Source: an uncultured Actinomyces sp. (GTDB taxonomy: Bacteria; Actinomycetota; Actinomycetes; Actinomycetales; Actinomycetaceae). Taken from it: DNA of 27,715 bases. The position numbers and the translations under genes are program-made. Shown one piece after another: positions 1-10,459 of the stretch. The DNA is taken from assembly GCA_938040725.1 (NCBI GenBank), contig CALHZX010000132.1, positions 1 to 27,715 of the forward strand, written 5' to 3'. Numbering within the stretch: the first letter of the stretch is position 1; the number at the start of each line of letters is the position of its first letter. The notes below the pieces were generated by a model. The model searched no databases and was not told the origin of the DNA. It worked only from the letters and a program-made list of their open reading frames with translations.

Positions 1-122
1 CCGTCATGACCCAGTCCGGGCACCTCATGTTCGCCAACTGGCTGGCCGCCTGCGGTGATGCCGACGCGCGCGAGCGTGCCGTGTCCCTCAAGCCCGTCGT
101 CGCGGAGCGCTTCAAGCTGTAG
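1..122 (+). CDS. trpG: 3' end of TrpG-like glutamine amidotransferase (anthranilate/aminodeoxychorismate synthase component II)
   Basis: Only the last 39 codons lie in the window, in the frame that reads through to the TAG at 120-122. The readable tail contains SGHLMFANWLAACGD. This resembles the GGHxxxANWLxxCG stretch that follows the catalytic HPES motif near the C-terminus of TrpG/PabA class I amidotransferases. In this family the subunit supplies ammonia from glutamine to chorismate for anthranilate or aminodeoxychorismate. The catalytic Cys-His-Glu residues lie outside the window. Context supports the call: in mycobacteria trpG converges on pknB exactly as here. Assignment rests on a short motif plus synteny, so the choice between trpG and pabA is open. 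Confidence 0.68.
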   Translation, partial: VMTQSGHLMFANWLAACGDADARERAVSLKPVVAERFKL

Positions 123-134
123 GTTCTGCGTTCT

Positions 135-212
135 GGGGGGGTTTGCACTACATGGGGGCCTGAGGGCGTGCCTCGCCGGCGTGTCGGAGGCTCGTGTCGT
201 GCAAAAGCCCCC
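135..212. terminator. Long-range inverted repeat after trpG
   Basis: A G-run plus TTTGCAC (135-148) is complementary, with one bulge, to GTGCAAAAGCCCCC (199-212). The ~50-nt loop makes it a weak candidate terminator for trpG; no U-tract follows. Confidence 0.3.
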
Positions 213-261
213 GTTCAGAGCGGGAATCTTTCGGAGAGACCGCGGAAATCCTTGTTCGTTG

Positions 262-351
262 GTGGTGTTGCACCATTTCGGGAGTATGACACCCCTTCCG
301 AGCTGGTGCAATGCTCTCTAAATGGTGCAATGCGCCCTCACAGGTGCAGCG
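262..351. repeat. TGGTGCAAT-type repeat array, copy A1
   Basis: About 90 bp built from short units. Inverted units (TGCACCA, ATGACACC) are followed by direct units (TGGTGCAATGC near 303 and 322, AGGTGCAGCGC near 341), spaced about 19-20 bp apart. A second block with the same layout lies at 19654-19745. Both sit after the end of a plus-strand gene in a convergent gap. The function is unknown; a protein-binding array, a mobile repeat or a termination structure are all possible. Confidence 0.6.
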
Positions 352-416
352 CGTTGTGAATGCAGGTGGGCGTGTCAGCTACGGTGCCGCAGATGTGCTT
401 GTGGGCGCATGCACGC

Positions 417-532
417 GGATAGGTTACGAACATCCGGATAGGTTACGAACATCCGGATAGGTTACGAGCATGCGGATAGCTTATTAACCTATCCGGATGT
501 CGATAACCTATCCATATCGTCACAACCTATCC
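417..532. repeat. Mirrored 3+3 array of 19-bp units
   Basis: Three direct units of GGATAGGTTACGAACATCC occupy 417-435, 436-454 and 455-473; the third is slightly degenerate. After a 2-bp centre, three units in the opposite orientation occupy 476-494, 495-513 and 514-532, each ending in AACCTATCC. Spacing is exactly 19 bp throughout, so the 116-bp block is symmetrical about 474/475. Each full unit starts with GGAT and ends with its complement ATCC. It lies in the convergent gap between trpG and pknB. It has no spacers, so it is not a CRISPR. Roles to consider are an iteron-like binding array or a long cruciform/bidirectional terminator. Confidence 0.85.
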
Positions 533-748
533 GCGTCAGGGAACTGTTTTCTCGGGGGTCTGGTTTCTAGACCGCCTCGCAGTACAGCACCCGCCAACAG
601 AGCTGGTTATCTGGCAGGTCTGCGTTGTGGAGGACACGCTTCCACCGTGAAGAGGCGGACACGCCGGTCCCTGCTAGCTGTGCGTTGTCGAGGCCGCCCG
701 CGCCCGCCCGCACATACCCCGCACACACCCGCACACCCGCGCATACAG

Positions 749-792
749 TGAGGCCCGCGCCGGAGGATTTCTCCTCGTAGGCGCGGGCCTCA
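749..792. terminator. Bidirectional hairpin terminator between trpG and pknB
   Basis: TGAGGCCCGCGCC (749-761) pairs perfectly with GGCGCGGGCCTCA (780-792) around an 18-nt loop that can itself pair partly. It lies 58 nt beyond the pknB stop on the minus strand and at the end of the trpG gap on the plus strand. There is no strong U-tract, as is common for actinobacterial terminators. The interval 540-748 holds no gene that I can support, only GC-rich low-complexity CCCGCACA-like sequence. Confidence 0.65.
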
Positions 793-849
793 GTGATCAA
801 CGGAAACAACTACGAATCGGTACTACCGCGATGCGGCCCGGGGGCTCAC

Positions 850-2843
<1,994 letters not shown>

Positions 2844-2871
<28 letters not shown>

Positions 2872-5039
2872 GTCCTAACCTCCTCGATAATGTGTGCTCC
2901 CGCACTTGGATGAATCAGGGAGCCAAGCATGTGTTTGATCGTAATAGCTGTGAGCGCGATGAGCCCAATCACGATGATTGCGACGATGACCGCGCGAATA
3001 ATCTGCCTGGATGCTGGGACGGGTGGTGCGACCACGCTGCGCGAGTAGGCGGTCTTGGTCGGCGGGCGCGTCCTTTCTGCCGATCGGGCGTCGAGGTCGT
3101 GCCAGCGCGGTCCGCGCGTGGTCTTCTCGGGGCGATGTTCGAACACGGATCGGCGTGGACGAGACGACGGCATGGTGGCGCGAGGCTGGGGGACGGTGCC
3201 GTATACGCTCGGCGTTCCACCGTTCGTGGGGCGCGCCGACGAGGCCGTGGCTGCCTTCTGGCGGCGAGGCTGCTCGGTGCGGGTTGGCTGGGGGATGGTG
3301 GGGGCGCTGCGTTGGGCGGCCTTGCGCTGTGCCTGTTCGGCTTCGCGGCGTTCGCGTGCTTCGCGCAGTTCGCGTTGGCGCTGTTCCTCTTCGCGTGCGA
3401 CACGTTCGCGGCGCTGTGCCTCTGCGGCGTCCTCGGCCTGACGGGTGGCTGCGCGTTCACGCAGGCGCTGCGCGAGGGCGGCTCGGCGGTCATCCGAGGC
3501 TGGGGAGGCCTGGTCGGATCCAGGCGTGGTGGGCGGTGCGGGAATCGCCGCCTGGGGACGCTGCGCGCTCTCGCTGGGCTGCCGGGCCTGCTCCGGACGC
3601 GTGGGTACCGCGTGCCGCGGCGACGAGGCCGACGTCGGCTTGGTTGCGGGCGCAGGGGTAGCGACAGGCGCAGATGCCGGGGCAGAGGGTGCGGCGGGTG
3701 CCGTGGCGGTGGAGCGGGTCGGAATTGGCGCTGAGACCGGCGTCTGAGGGGCGACCGGAGGGGCCGGGACTGCCGCGTGGCGCCCGGTCGAGGTCAGCGA
3801 GCGGACGGCACCGGACACCGCAGGTGCATGCTCTCCGGTGGTCTCAGGGTGCAGGCGACGAACCTGGGTGGGCGCGGAAACGGGGCGTTCGGTCGGAAGG
3901 ACCTCGGCCTCGTCGAGGATGCGCGGAACCGACGCGTGGCGGCCTGTGATGGGAATCGCCGAGGAGGAGGGCGCGATCGTGGTCGCCTCGTCTAGGACGG
4001 GGACGGCGGCGTGGCGGCTGGTCGTGGTGCGCACCTTGGGGGTCAGGCCCGAGGGCGGCTGCAGCATGTCCTCAGGGAGCGTGCGGCGCGTCAGGTGACG
4101 CACCGGCGCAACGATCGGCACGGAGGGCTGGACGGGCGTGCGGACCTCGGCTGGGCGCTGCGCGGCCTTCGGCAGGGGGAGGGGCCGGGGAGCCACGGAG
4201 ATCCCCATGGCCTTGGCGGCCGCGGCGATCTCGCGCACGGCGGCAGAGCCGGACTCGGGGCGCTTCGCGGGGTCCTTCTCCAGCAGGTGCAGGATGACGT
4301 CTGCGAGAGGTTCAGGGACAAAATCCGGCAGCGGGGGCACCGGATCGTTGACGTGCGAGAACGCGATGTCCACCTGGGTTTCACCGGTGAAGGGGCGGCG
4401 CCCGGCCGCGGCTTCGTAGGCGATGACGCCGAGGGCATACAGGTCGCCGATGGGGGTGGCGATCTCACCCATGGCCTGCTCGGGCGGCAGGTACTGGGCG
4501 GTGCCCATGACCATGCCCGCGGCCGTCAGGTTCACCTGGCCGGTGGCGCGCGAGATGCCGAAGTCCGTCAGCTTCACCATGCCATCAGGGCGAACAAGGA
4601 TATTCGCGGGCTTGATGTCGCGGTGCACGACGCCTGCGCGCGCGGCGGCACCCAAAGCCATCGCGACCTGCACGAGGATCGGCATGAGGTACTCGGGCTC
4701 GATACGCGAGCCGCCGCGCAGGTAGTCCGTCAGCGGGTAGCCGTCGACGAGTTCCATGATGATCCAGCCGATGCCATCCTCCTGGCCCGAATCCTGCGTG
4801 TTCGCGATATTCGGGTGGGAAATCGACATCGAGTTGCGGGCCTCGAGGCGCAGGCGCGACAGGGAGAGCTCCTCGCCCGCCAGCTCGGGGCGCAGGACCT
4901 TCGCGGCGACAATGTGTCCGCTGACCCGGTCTCGGGCCTTCCAGACCTCGCCCATGCCGCCCTGTGCGATCGGGGTGAGCAGCGTGTAGCGTCCGCCGAG
5001 CACTCGCCCGGCGCCGGATGTCATGCGTGGCGCGTTCAC
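2844..5039 (-). CDS. pknA: Ser/Thr protein kinase PknA
   Basis: The product is a 731-aa kinase. The catalytic domain is at about residues 16-275: GQGGMGEV-type loop (AQGGMGEV, 25-32), lysine K47, HRDIKPAN with D141, DFG 159-161. A long Pro/Ala/Arg-rich cytoplasmic linker (about 285-675) follows, with a highly charged, probably coiled-coil segment (517-577) and a recurring RHAxVP motif (342, 367, 420, and a shortened form near 475). One membrane span (about 680-701) leaves only ~30 residues outside, so it has no PASTA sensor. The GTG at 5039 overlaps the pbpA TGA (GTGA), which implies coupling; an internal ATG at codon 6 is an alternative start. In mycobacteria PknA works with PknB on Wag31, FtsZ and wall enzymes. 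The linker is much longer than in M. tuberculosis PknA. Confidence 0.93.
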
Positions 5040-6487
5040 TTGAGCCCCGCTTCCAGGACAGCTCGAGCGACCGGGCCGGCCACGTCGCCACCGTGCGGGG
5101 TGGGGGTGGTGTCGTCACCCTCGACGAGGACCGCGAAAGCGATCTGCGGGTTGTCAGCGGGCGCGAAGCCGATGGCCCACGCGTTCGCGCGGTCGCCTTC
5201 ACCGGTCTCAGCGGTGCCGGTCTTGGCGGCCACGGCCACGTTCGGCAGTGCCATCGTCGTGCCGCTGCCGTAGGGCTGGGAAACGACGGCTTCCATCATG
5301 GTGCGCAGCTTCGAGGCCGTCTCCGCGGAAATCGGGCGGCCGCCGTCGGTCGGGCTGTTCGTACGCACGACCTGGTTGTCGGCGTCCACGATCGAGTCGA
5401 TGAGGTATGGGGTCATCATCTGGCCCTGGTTCGCGACGGTCTGGGCGATCTGGGCCATCTGCAGGGGCGTCGCCTGGACCGTGTACTGGCCGATCGAGCT
5501 CATCGCGAGCTGCGCGGGGTCGGCGTCGGAGGGGAAGACCGAGGGGGTCACCGTTAGCGGGATCTGCGAATCGCGGCCGAAACCGAATCGGTTCGTTACG
5601 TCGACGAGCTGCTGGCTCGTGAGCTGCTCAGAGGCGAGTACGAAGGTCGTGTTGCACGAGCGGGCGAAGGCCTCGGTCAGCGTCGGGTTGCCGTCACCGC
5701 AGGTCGAGGACTCGATGTTGGACACCTCGGTCGTGGTGCCGGGCAGGGTCGTGGACACCGGCGACGACATGCGCGTGTCCGGCTCGGCGACGCCGTTTTC
5801 AATGAGGGCGATCGTCGTGAGGACCTTGAAGGTGGAACCGGGCGCGTAGCGCTGCGAAATTGCGCGGTTGAGCAGCGGATTATTCGGGTCCGAGGAAAGC
5901 GCCGAAAACGCGTCCGACACAGCGTTCGCGTCGGAGGAGGCAAGCTGGTTCGGATCGAAAGTCGGCGCCGAGTACATCGCGAGGACCGCGCCGGTCTTCG
6001 CGTCGAGAGCCACGACGGCGCCCTTGCGGTTTCCGAGGGCCTCGGCGGCGGCCTTCTGCATCTGGGAGTTCAGGGTGAGCTCCACGCCGCCGCCCTGACG
6101 GTTCTGTCCGTTCAGGAGGTTACGCAGGCGCTGGCCGAGCAGTGTCTGCGACTGGCCGTCCAGGACGTCCTCCTCGGCGGCCTCGATACCCGTCGACGCG
6201 TTGCCCACGGACGAGAAGTAGCCCGTGACCGGCGCGTACAGCGGGCCCTCGGCGTAGGAGCGCGCGTAACGCTTGGAGTCCTGTTCGCGCTCGGACGAAG
6301 CGATGGCCGTCTTGTCGACGATGATCGGGCCGCGGTCGGTTTCCGCGGCGTGCAGGATCGTGCGCTGGTTGCGCGCGTCGGCGTTGAGCGAAGACGCGGA
6401 GATGAACTGCGTGTTCGTCACGCCCACGCCCAGCAGGGCGAACATGATGAGGACGATGATGAAGATCTTGCGGATCTGGTTGTTCAC
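5036..6487 (-). CDS. pbpA: Class B penicillin-binding protein (transpeptidase) PbpA
   Basis: The product is a 483-aa membrane-anchored D,D-transpeptidase that cross-links peptidoglycan outside the membrane. A short N-terminal cytoplasmic stretch and one signal anchor (about 7-28) are followed by a linker/dimerisation region and the transpeptidase domain. The three active-site motifs are present: SxxK in PGSTFK (S218, K221), SCN (277-279) and KTGT (422-425). It is smaller than typical high-molecular-weight PBPs, as is usual for actinobacterial PbpA. The start is GTG at 6487, 3 nt after the rodA stop. Pairing with the SEDS protein encoded just upstream suggests one elongation or division synthase. 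PASTA-kinase control is inferred from operon membership. Confidence 0.95.
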   Translation of the reverse strand: MNNQIRKIFIIVLIMFALLGVGVTNTQFISASSLNADARNQRTILHAAETDRGPIIVDKTAIASSEREQDSKRYARSYAEGPLYAPVTGYFSSVGNASTGIEAAEEDVLDGQSQTLLGQRLRNLLNGQNRQGGGVELTLNSQMQKAAAEALGNRKGAVVALDAKTGAVLAMYSAPTFDPNQLASSDANAVSDAFSALSSDPNNPLLNRAISQRYAPGSTFKVLTTIALIENGVAEPDTRMSSPVSTTLPGTTTEVSNIESSTCGDGNPTLTEAFARSCNTTFVLASEQLTSQQLVDVTNRFGFGRDSQIPLTVTPSVFPSDADPAQLAMSSIGQYTVQATPLQMAQIAQTVANQGQMMTPYLIDSIVDADNQVVRTNSPTDGGRPISAETASKLRTMMEAVVSQPYGSGTTMALPNVAVAAKTGTAETGEGDRANAWAIGFAPADNPQIAFAVLVEGDDTTPTPHGGDVAGPVARAVLEAGLK

Positions 6488-6490
6488 GGT

Positions 6491-7870
6491 TTACTCACCC
6501 ACTCCCACGGCAGGCTGAATGCCGGAATTCCACGGCGCTGGGGTCGAGGCCGGGCGGCGAGCAGCGTCGGACACACGGATCAGCAGGGCGACGGTGATCC
6601 ACGAGGACACCATCGAGGAGCCGCCGGCCGCCAGGAACGGAGCCGTCAGGCCGGTCAGCGGGATGATGCGAGTAATGCCGCCGAGTACGACGAACAGCTG
6701 GATGGCCAGCGAGAAGCTCAGGCCGGTCGCCAGGAGCTTTCCGAAGCCGTCACGCACCGTGAGAGCCGCGCGCAGGCCGCGCTGAATGAGGATCAGGTAC
6801 AGGACGAGGATCGCGGCCATGCCAGTCAAGCCCAGTTCCTCTGCGAAGGAGGAGAGGATGAAGTCGGAATTCGCCAGCGGCACGAGCTGCGGGTAGCCGC
6901 GGCCCCAGCCGGTGCCCATGAGGCCGCCGGAAGCCTGGCCGAACAGGCCCTGGACAAGCTGATAGGACCCCTGGTTGTAGATGTCGGGGTCGAGGGCGTT
7001 GAGCCAGATGTTGAAGCGCGTCTGCACGTGGGCGAAGGACTTCACCGCCACGAGGACTGCGGGCACGAACAGGGTAAAGCCGATGACTAGCCACGACACG
7101 CGGTTCGTCGCCACGTAGAGCATCGTGACGAAGAGGCCGAAGAAGAGCAGTGAGGTACCCAGGTCGCGCTGCAGGACGAGGATCGCGATGCCGATCAGCC
7201 ACACGACCATGATCGGGCCGAGGTCGCGGGCGCGCGGCAGGCGCATGCCGAGGAACTTGCGGCCGCCGATCGACAGGTTGTCGCGGTTCGTCACGAGATA
7301 TCCGGCGAAGAAGATCGCCAGCGTGATCTTCACGAGCTCGCCGGGCTGGACGGAAATCGGGCCCAGGTGGATCCACACGCGCGCGCCGAAGGTTTCCTGG
7401 CCCAGGCCCGGGATCATGGGCAGGAGCAGCAGGAACAATGAGAGTGCGCCGAAGGTGTAGGTGTAGCGGCGCAGCATGCGGTGGTCGCGCAGCGTGATCA
7501 AAATGACCGCCGCGATAACGATCGCGATGCCCACGAAGAGCGCCTGGCGGAAGCCGACCACGGCCTCGTCCCTGCGGGCATACGACAGGTCGAGGCGGTA
7601 GATCATCGCCAGCCCGAGGCCCGTCAGCGCCACCGCGACCGGCAGGATTACGGGGTCGGCGTAGGGCGCCAGGAAGTGCACGCCGACCTCGGCGATGATG
7701 GCGATGGCCACCAGGACGCCGACCTGCGTGAGCAGGTTCGGGGGGATCTCCCCCGTGTAGTTCAGCGATGTCAGCACGTAGCCGGCGATGCCGACGGCCA
7801 GGGCCAACCCCATGAGGGTCAGCTCCAGGAATCGGCGAGGCCGTGCTGGCGCGATCGATACGGTAGCCAT
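6491..7870 (-). CDS. rodA: SEDS-family peptidoglycan glycosyltransferase RodA/FtsW
   Basis: The product is a 459-aa polytopic membrane protein with around ten or more hydrophobic spans. It polymerises lipid II glycan strands (SEDS family) and acts with the class B PBP encoded next to it. Family-like features include the loop with GWGRGYPQLVPLANSDFI followed by FAEELGLTG, which is typical of FtsW/RodA/SpoVE C-terminal halves. The ATG at 7870 shares one base with the pstP stop (TAATG) and has GGAGG-type sequence just upstream, so translation is probably coupled. The division FtsW lies in the dcw cluster in most actinobacteria, so the pknB-cluster copy is best called RodA. Confidence 0.94.
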   Translation of the reverse strand: MATVSIAPARPRRFLELTLMGLALAVGIAGYVLTSLNYTGEIPPNLLTQVGVLVAIAIIAEVGVHFLAPYADPVILPVAVALTGLGLAMIYRLDLSYARRDEAVVGFRQALFVGIAIVIAAVILITLRDHRMLRRYTYTFGALSLFLLLLPMIPGLGQETFGARVWIHLGPISVQPGELVKITLAIFFAGYLVTNRDNLSIGGRKFLGMRLPRARDLGPIMVVWLIGIAILVLQRDLGTSLLFFGLFVTMLYVATNRVSWLVIGFTLFVPAVLVAVKSFAHVQTRFNIWLNALDPDIYNQGSYQLVQGLFGQASGGLMGTGWGRGYPQLVPLANSDFILSSFAEELGLTGMAAILVLYLILIQRGLRAALTVRDGFGKLLATGLSFSLAIQLFVVLGGITRIIPLTGLTAPFLAAGGSSMVSSWITVALLIRVSDAARRPASTPAPWNSGIQPAVGVGE

Positions 7871-9174
7871 TAGGAGGCGCCCCCGCTTTGCGCGCCGGAC
7901 TGGGACGCGCCGGATTGGTGCGTCCCCGACTGAGGCGTCGACGACGAGGACAACGAGGCCGCGTTCTCGGCCGCGGAGCGCTTGAGGCCCTCGATGTAGG
8001 AGTCAATGTCGGCGCGCGATGAGCGCAGCACGGGCGTGTCGAGGCGCTGGCGATCGACGGGGGTCAGGTCGGCGAGGGACACGCTCGAGACCTCGACCGC
8101 GTGCGAGAGCTGCCACGGGCCGATCGACTGGGGGATGCCCTGGTAGATGACGACGTAGCCGTCCTGGCCGATCGCGTAGTACTGGGTTTGCGTCCACTTC
8201 CACGACATCCACGAGGCTGCGACGACGAGGACCGTCACCAGCGAGATGAACACCGGGGTCCACCAGGAGGAGCGGGGCTTGAGCTCGATGGGGGCCTCGT
8301 CCTCGTCGCTGGGGGTGCCCGAGGACGAGGAACCCAGGGCAGCCGCGCGGGCTGCCGCGCCTTCGCCTCCGCGGGACTTAGCGTTGCGGTCGATGGCCGC
8401 GGCGCCCACGATCTGCGGGGGAGCGGGTGGGAATGTGCCGGCGGGGACGATGTCCGCGATGACGCACGTGATGTTGTCGGGGCCGCCACCCAGGAGCGCC
8501 AGGCGGATCAGCTCTTCGGCGCACTCGCCCGGATCCTTGATGTCCGCCATGACCTGGCCGATCGTCTCGGGGGAAACGAGGCCGGAGAGGCCGTCGGAGC
8601 ACAGCATCCAGCGGTCGCCGACGACGGCCTCGCGGATGGTTTCGTCGGGGGCGACGTCGGCCTGCGCGTCGCCAAGGATCTTCAGGACGACGTTGCGGTT
8701 GGGGTGGTGCTCGGCTTCCTCGGGCGTTATCTGGCCGGTGTCGACCAGGTACTGCACGAAGGAGTGGTCGGTCGTGACCTGCGTGAGCGTGTCGCCGCGC
8801 AGCACGTAGGCGCGCGAGTCGCCGATGTGGACCATGGCGAGGCGGTTGCCGCTGCGCATGAGCGCGATGCAGGTGGTGCCCAGGCCCTCGAGGTCGCGGT
8901 CGCGGCTCGAGCGGTCGGTGAGCTCCTCGTGCGCGTCGAGGAGGGCCTCGCGCAGGAGGTGAAGCATCGAGTCGGCCGGGTGCGAGTCCGTGTCGAGGGG
9001 GACGAGGTGCGCGAGGGCCACCGAGGAGGCGATGTCGCCGCCTGCGGGGCCGCCCATGCCGTCGGCGAGGACCAGCAGGTTTGCGCCGGCGTAGCCCGAA
9101 TCCTGGTTGTTTGAACGGACGAGGCCCACGTCGGAGCGGGCAGCGTAGTGGAATTGAACCGCGTTTCCTGACAT
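7870..9174 (-). CDS. pstP: PP2C-family Ser/Thr phosphatase PstP
   Basis: The product is a membrane-anchored metal-dependent phosphatase that reverses PknA/PknB phosphorylation. The PP2C domain fills about residues 8-245. It has metal-site aspartates in NNQD (D25), ADGMGG (D38), CSDG (D194) and GGPDN (D233), plus the HIGDSR motif (116-121). One membrane span (about 304-325) follows a Ser/Ala/Glu-rich linker, with an external C-terminal domain ending in a Ser/Gln/Gly-rich tail. I choose the ATG at 9174 (434 aa), 1 nt after the fhaB stop and with a GGTGGG-type site. The frame stays open to 9222, but the extra 16 residues lie inside fhaB and do not match the family N-terminus. Confidence 0.94.
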   Translation of the reverse strand: MSGNAVQFHYAARSDVGLVRSNNQDSGYAGANLLVLADGMGGPAGGDIASSVALAHLVPLDTDSHPADSMLHLLREALLDAHEELTDRSSRDRDLEGLGTTCIALMRSGNRLAMVHIGDSRAYVLRGDTLTQVTTDHSFVQYLVDTGQITPEEAEHHPNRNVVLKILGDAQADVAPDETIREAVVGDRWMLCSDGLSGLVSPETIGQVMADIKDPGECAEELIRLALLGGGPDNITCVIADIVPAGTFPPAPPQIVGAAAIDRNAKSRGGEGAAARAAALGSSSSGTPSDEDEAPIELKPRSSWWTPVFISLVTVLVVAASWMSWKWTQTQYYAIGQDGYVVIYQGIPQSIGPWQLSHAVEVSSVSLADLTPVDRQRLDTPVLRSSRADIDSYIEGLKRSAAENAASLSSSSTPQSGTHQSGASQSGAQSGGAS

Positions 9175-9175
9175 A

Positions 9176-9676
9176 TCAACCCACCAATTCGAGAGTCGTC
9201 TGGCCGATTCGGATGACGTCACCGATCTTGAGCTGGCGCGGGGTACTCAGGCGTTCGTCGTCGATGAAGGTGCCGTTTCGGCTGGAGAGGTCTTCGATCC
9301 ACCAGCCGTCGGACTGGGGGGTGAGCGCCGCGTGGCGGCTGGAGGCGTACTCGTCTTCGAGCACGAGGGTGCAGGCGGGGGAACGCCCGATCACGATGGG
9401 GACCTCGCCGAGGGGCAGCATGGTGCCCACGAGCGGGCCGCCGGTCACCAGGAGATCCTTGGGGGCCAGCGTGTTGGAGGACGTGCGCTTCTTGTCCTTG
9501 CGCTTGTCGCGGGAAGCTTTGCGGCGTGAGGTGGCCTTGTCGCGTCCCTTGCCGCGCGGGGTGACGACGGTGCCGAAGATGTCGCGTCGCAGCGTGTTGA
9601 CGGCCGCGAGCACGAGGAGCCACAGCAGCACCAGGAACCCGATGCGGAAGACGGTGAATGCGAGGTCGGTGGTCAC
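9176..9676 (-). CDS. fhaB: FHA-domain membrane protein FhaB (FipA-like)
   Basis: The product is a 166-aa protein with an N-terminal membrane span (about 5-27), a very basic linker rich in Arg/Lys, and a C-terminal FHA domain. FHA motifs are GRSP (97-100), SSRH (112-115) and SSRNGTF (131-137), the residues that hold phosphothreonine peptides. In mycobacteria FhaB/FipA is a PknA/PstP substrate linked to septation. The GTG at 9676 lies 4 nt after the fhaA stop, with GGAG upstream. The frame is open up to 9754 but that part overlaps fhaA and lacks family similarity, so I use the internal GTG. Confidence 0.9.
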   Translation of the reverse strand: MTTDLAFTVFRIGFLVLLWLLVLAAVNTLRRDIFGTVVTPRGKGRDKATSRRKASRDKRKDKKRTSSNTLAPKDLLVTGGPLVGTMLPLGEVPIVIGRSPACTLVLEDEYASSRHAALTPQSDGWWIEDLSSRNGTFIDDERLSTPRQLKIGDVIRIGQTTLELVG

Positions 9677-9680
9677 TTCA

Positions 9681-10382
9681 TTAAACTCCGCTCTGGTCTG
9701 GGTGGGTCCAGAAGAGGATCTTGGTACGTCCAATGACGATTTGGTTGCCGTCAAGCAGGGTCGCTGCGTCGATACGGTGCCCCTCGACGAAGGTGCCGTT
9801 GGTGGAACCGAGGTCGGTGGCGATCACGCCGGTGGGGGTGATGCGCAGTTCGAGGTGACGGCGCGAGACACCCGAGTCGTTGACGACGATGTCGGCCTCG
9901 GAGCCGCGCCCGATGACGGTCACGGGCTCGGTGAGCAGCCATTTTTCGCCGTCGACGTCGATGATGGGGTGTTCGGGGGATGCGGACGAGGCCGTGGCGG
10001 GTGCCGCGGGGCCCCGACGGTTTTCGGCGTCGACTTTGAGGGTGCCGCTGGGTTCGGATGCGTCGGCGATGAATTCGATCGTCACGGGGCCGAGGAGGGA
10101 GTAGCCGTTTGAGGAGGCGTGCTCGGTGGCCTGCTGGGCGAACTCGTCGGCGAGGACGTCAAGGGATGCCTCAAGGGAGGTGAGGTCGGTGCGCGAGGCG
10201 TAGACCGCGAAGTGGTTCGCGGCGATGATGCGCGAGGCGGAGACTTCCTGGACGGATTCGTCCATGGCGCGGCGGATCGCCGTGGTGATGTCCACGGGCT
10301 TGATCCCCGACCGGAACACGCGCGAGAAGGCGCCGTTGACGCCTCTCTCGACGGCGCTCTCGAAGCGGTCGAAGATGCTCAT
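9681..10382 (-). CDS. fhaA: FhaA: DUF3662 + FHA domain protein
   Basis: The product is a 233-aa cytoplasmic adaptor. The N-terminal DUF3662 domain (about 1-110, starting MSIFDRFESAVERGVNGAFS) is followed by a short Ala/Ser linker and a C-terminal FHA domain (about 145-227) with GRG (158-160), SRRH (173-176) and STNG (193-196). In mycobacteria FhaA binds phosphorylated pseudokinase MviN/MurJ and tunes lipid II flipping. This copy is shorter than mycobacterial FhaA, which carries a long repetitive linker. The ATG at 10382 has GGGGAGAG upstream. It is the first gene of the seven-gene operon, so the operon promoter should lie above 10382. Confidence 0.93.
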   Translation of the reverse strand: MSIFDRFESAVERGVNGAFSRVFRSGIKPVDITTAIRRAMDESVQEVSASRIIAANHFAVYASRTDLTSLEASLDVLADEFAQQATEHASSNGYSLLGPVTIEFIADASEPSGTLKVDAENRRGPAAPATASSASPEHPIIDVDGEKWLLTEPVTVIGRGSEADIVVNDSGVSRRHLELRITPTGVIATDLGSTNGTFVEGHRIDAATLLDGNQIVIGRTKILFWTHPDQSGV

Positions 10383-10427
10383 AGTCGTGCTCTCCCCATT
10401 CCCCCGCGCTGTGTGCGCGACGTACGT

Positions 10428-10459
10428 TGTGACTGGAAGCGAGGCCGCTCCCAGTCACA
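10428..10459. promoter_or_regulatory. Hairpin/palindrome upstream of fhaA
   Basis: TGTGACTGG (10428-10436) is a perfect inverted match to CCAGTCACA (10451-10459). Inner AGC/GCT can extend the stem after a mismatch. It lies 46 nt above the fhaA start, in the operon leader or at its promoter. It could be an operator or a leader structure; it has no U-tract. Confidence 0.45.

Noticed and set aside
417..532. CRISPR-like array
   Set aside because: Units are directly adjacent without spacers, change orientation at the centre, and no cas gene is in the window.
4011..5273. 420-aa plus-strand open frame
   Set aside because: Lies antisense to pknA and pbpA; composition is the typical GC-rich shadow frame, with no recognisable domain or ribosome site.
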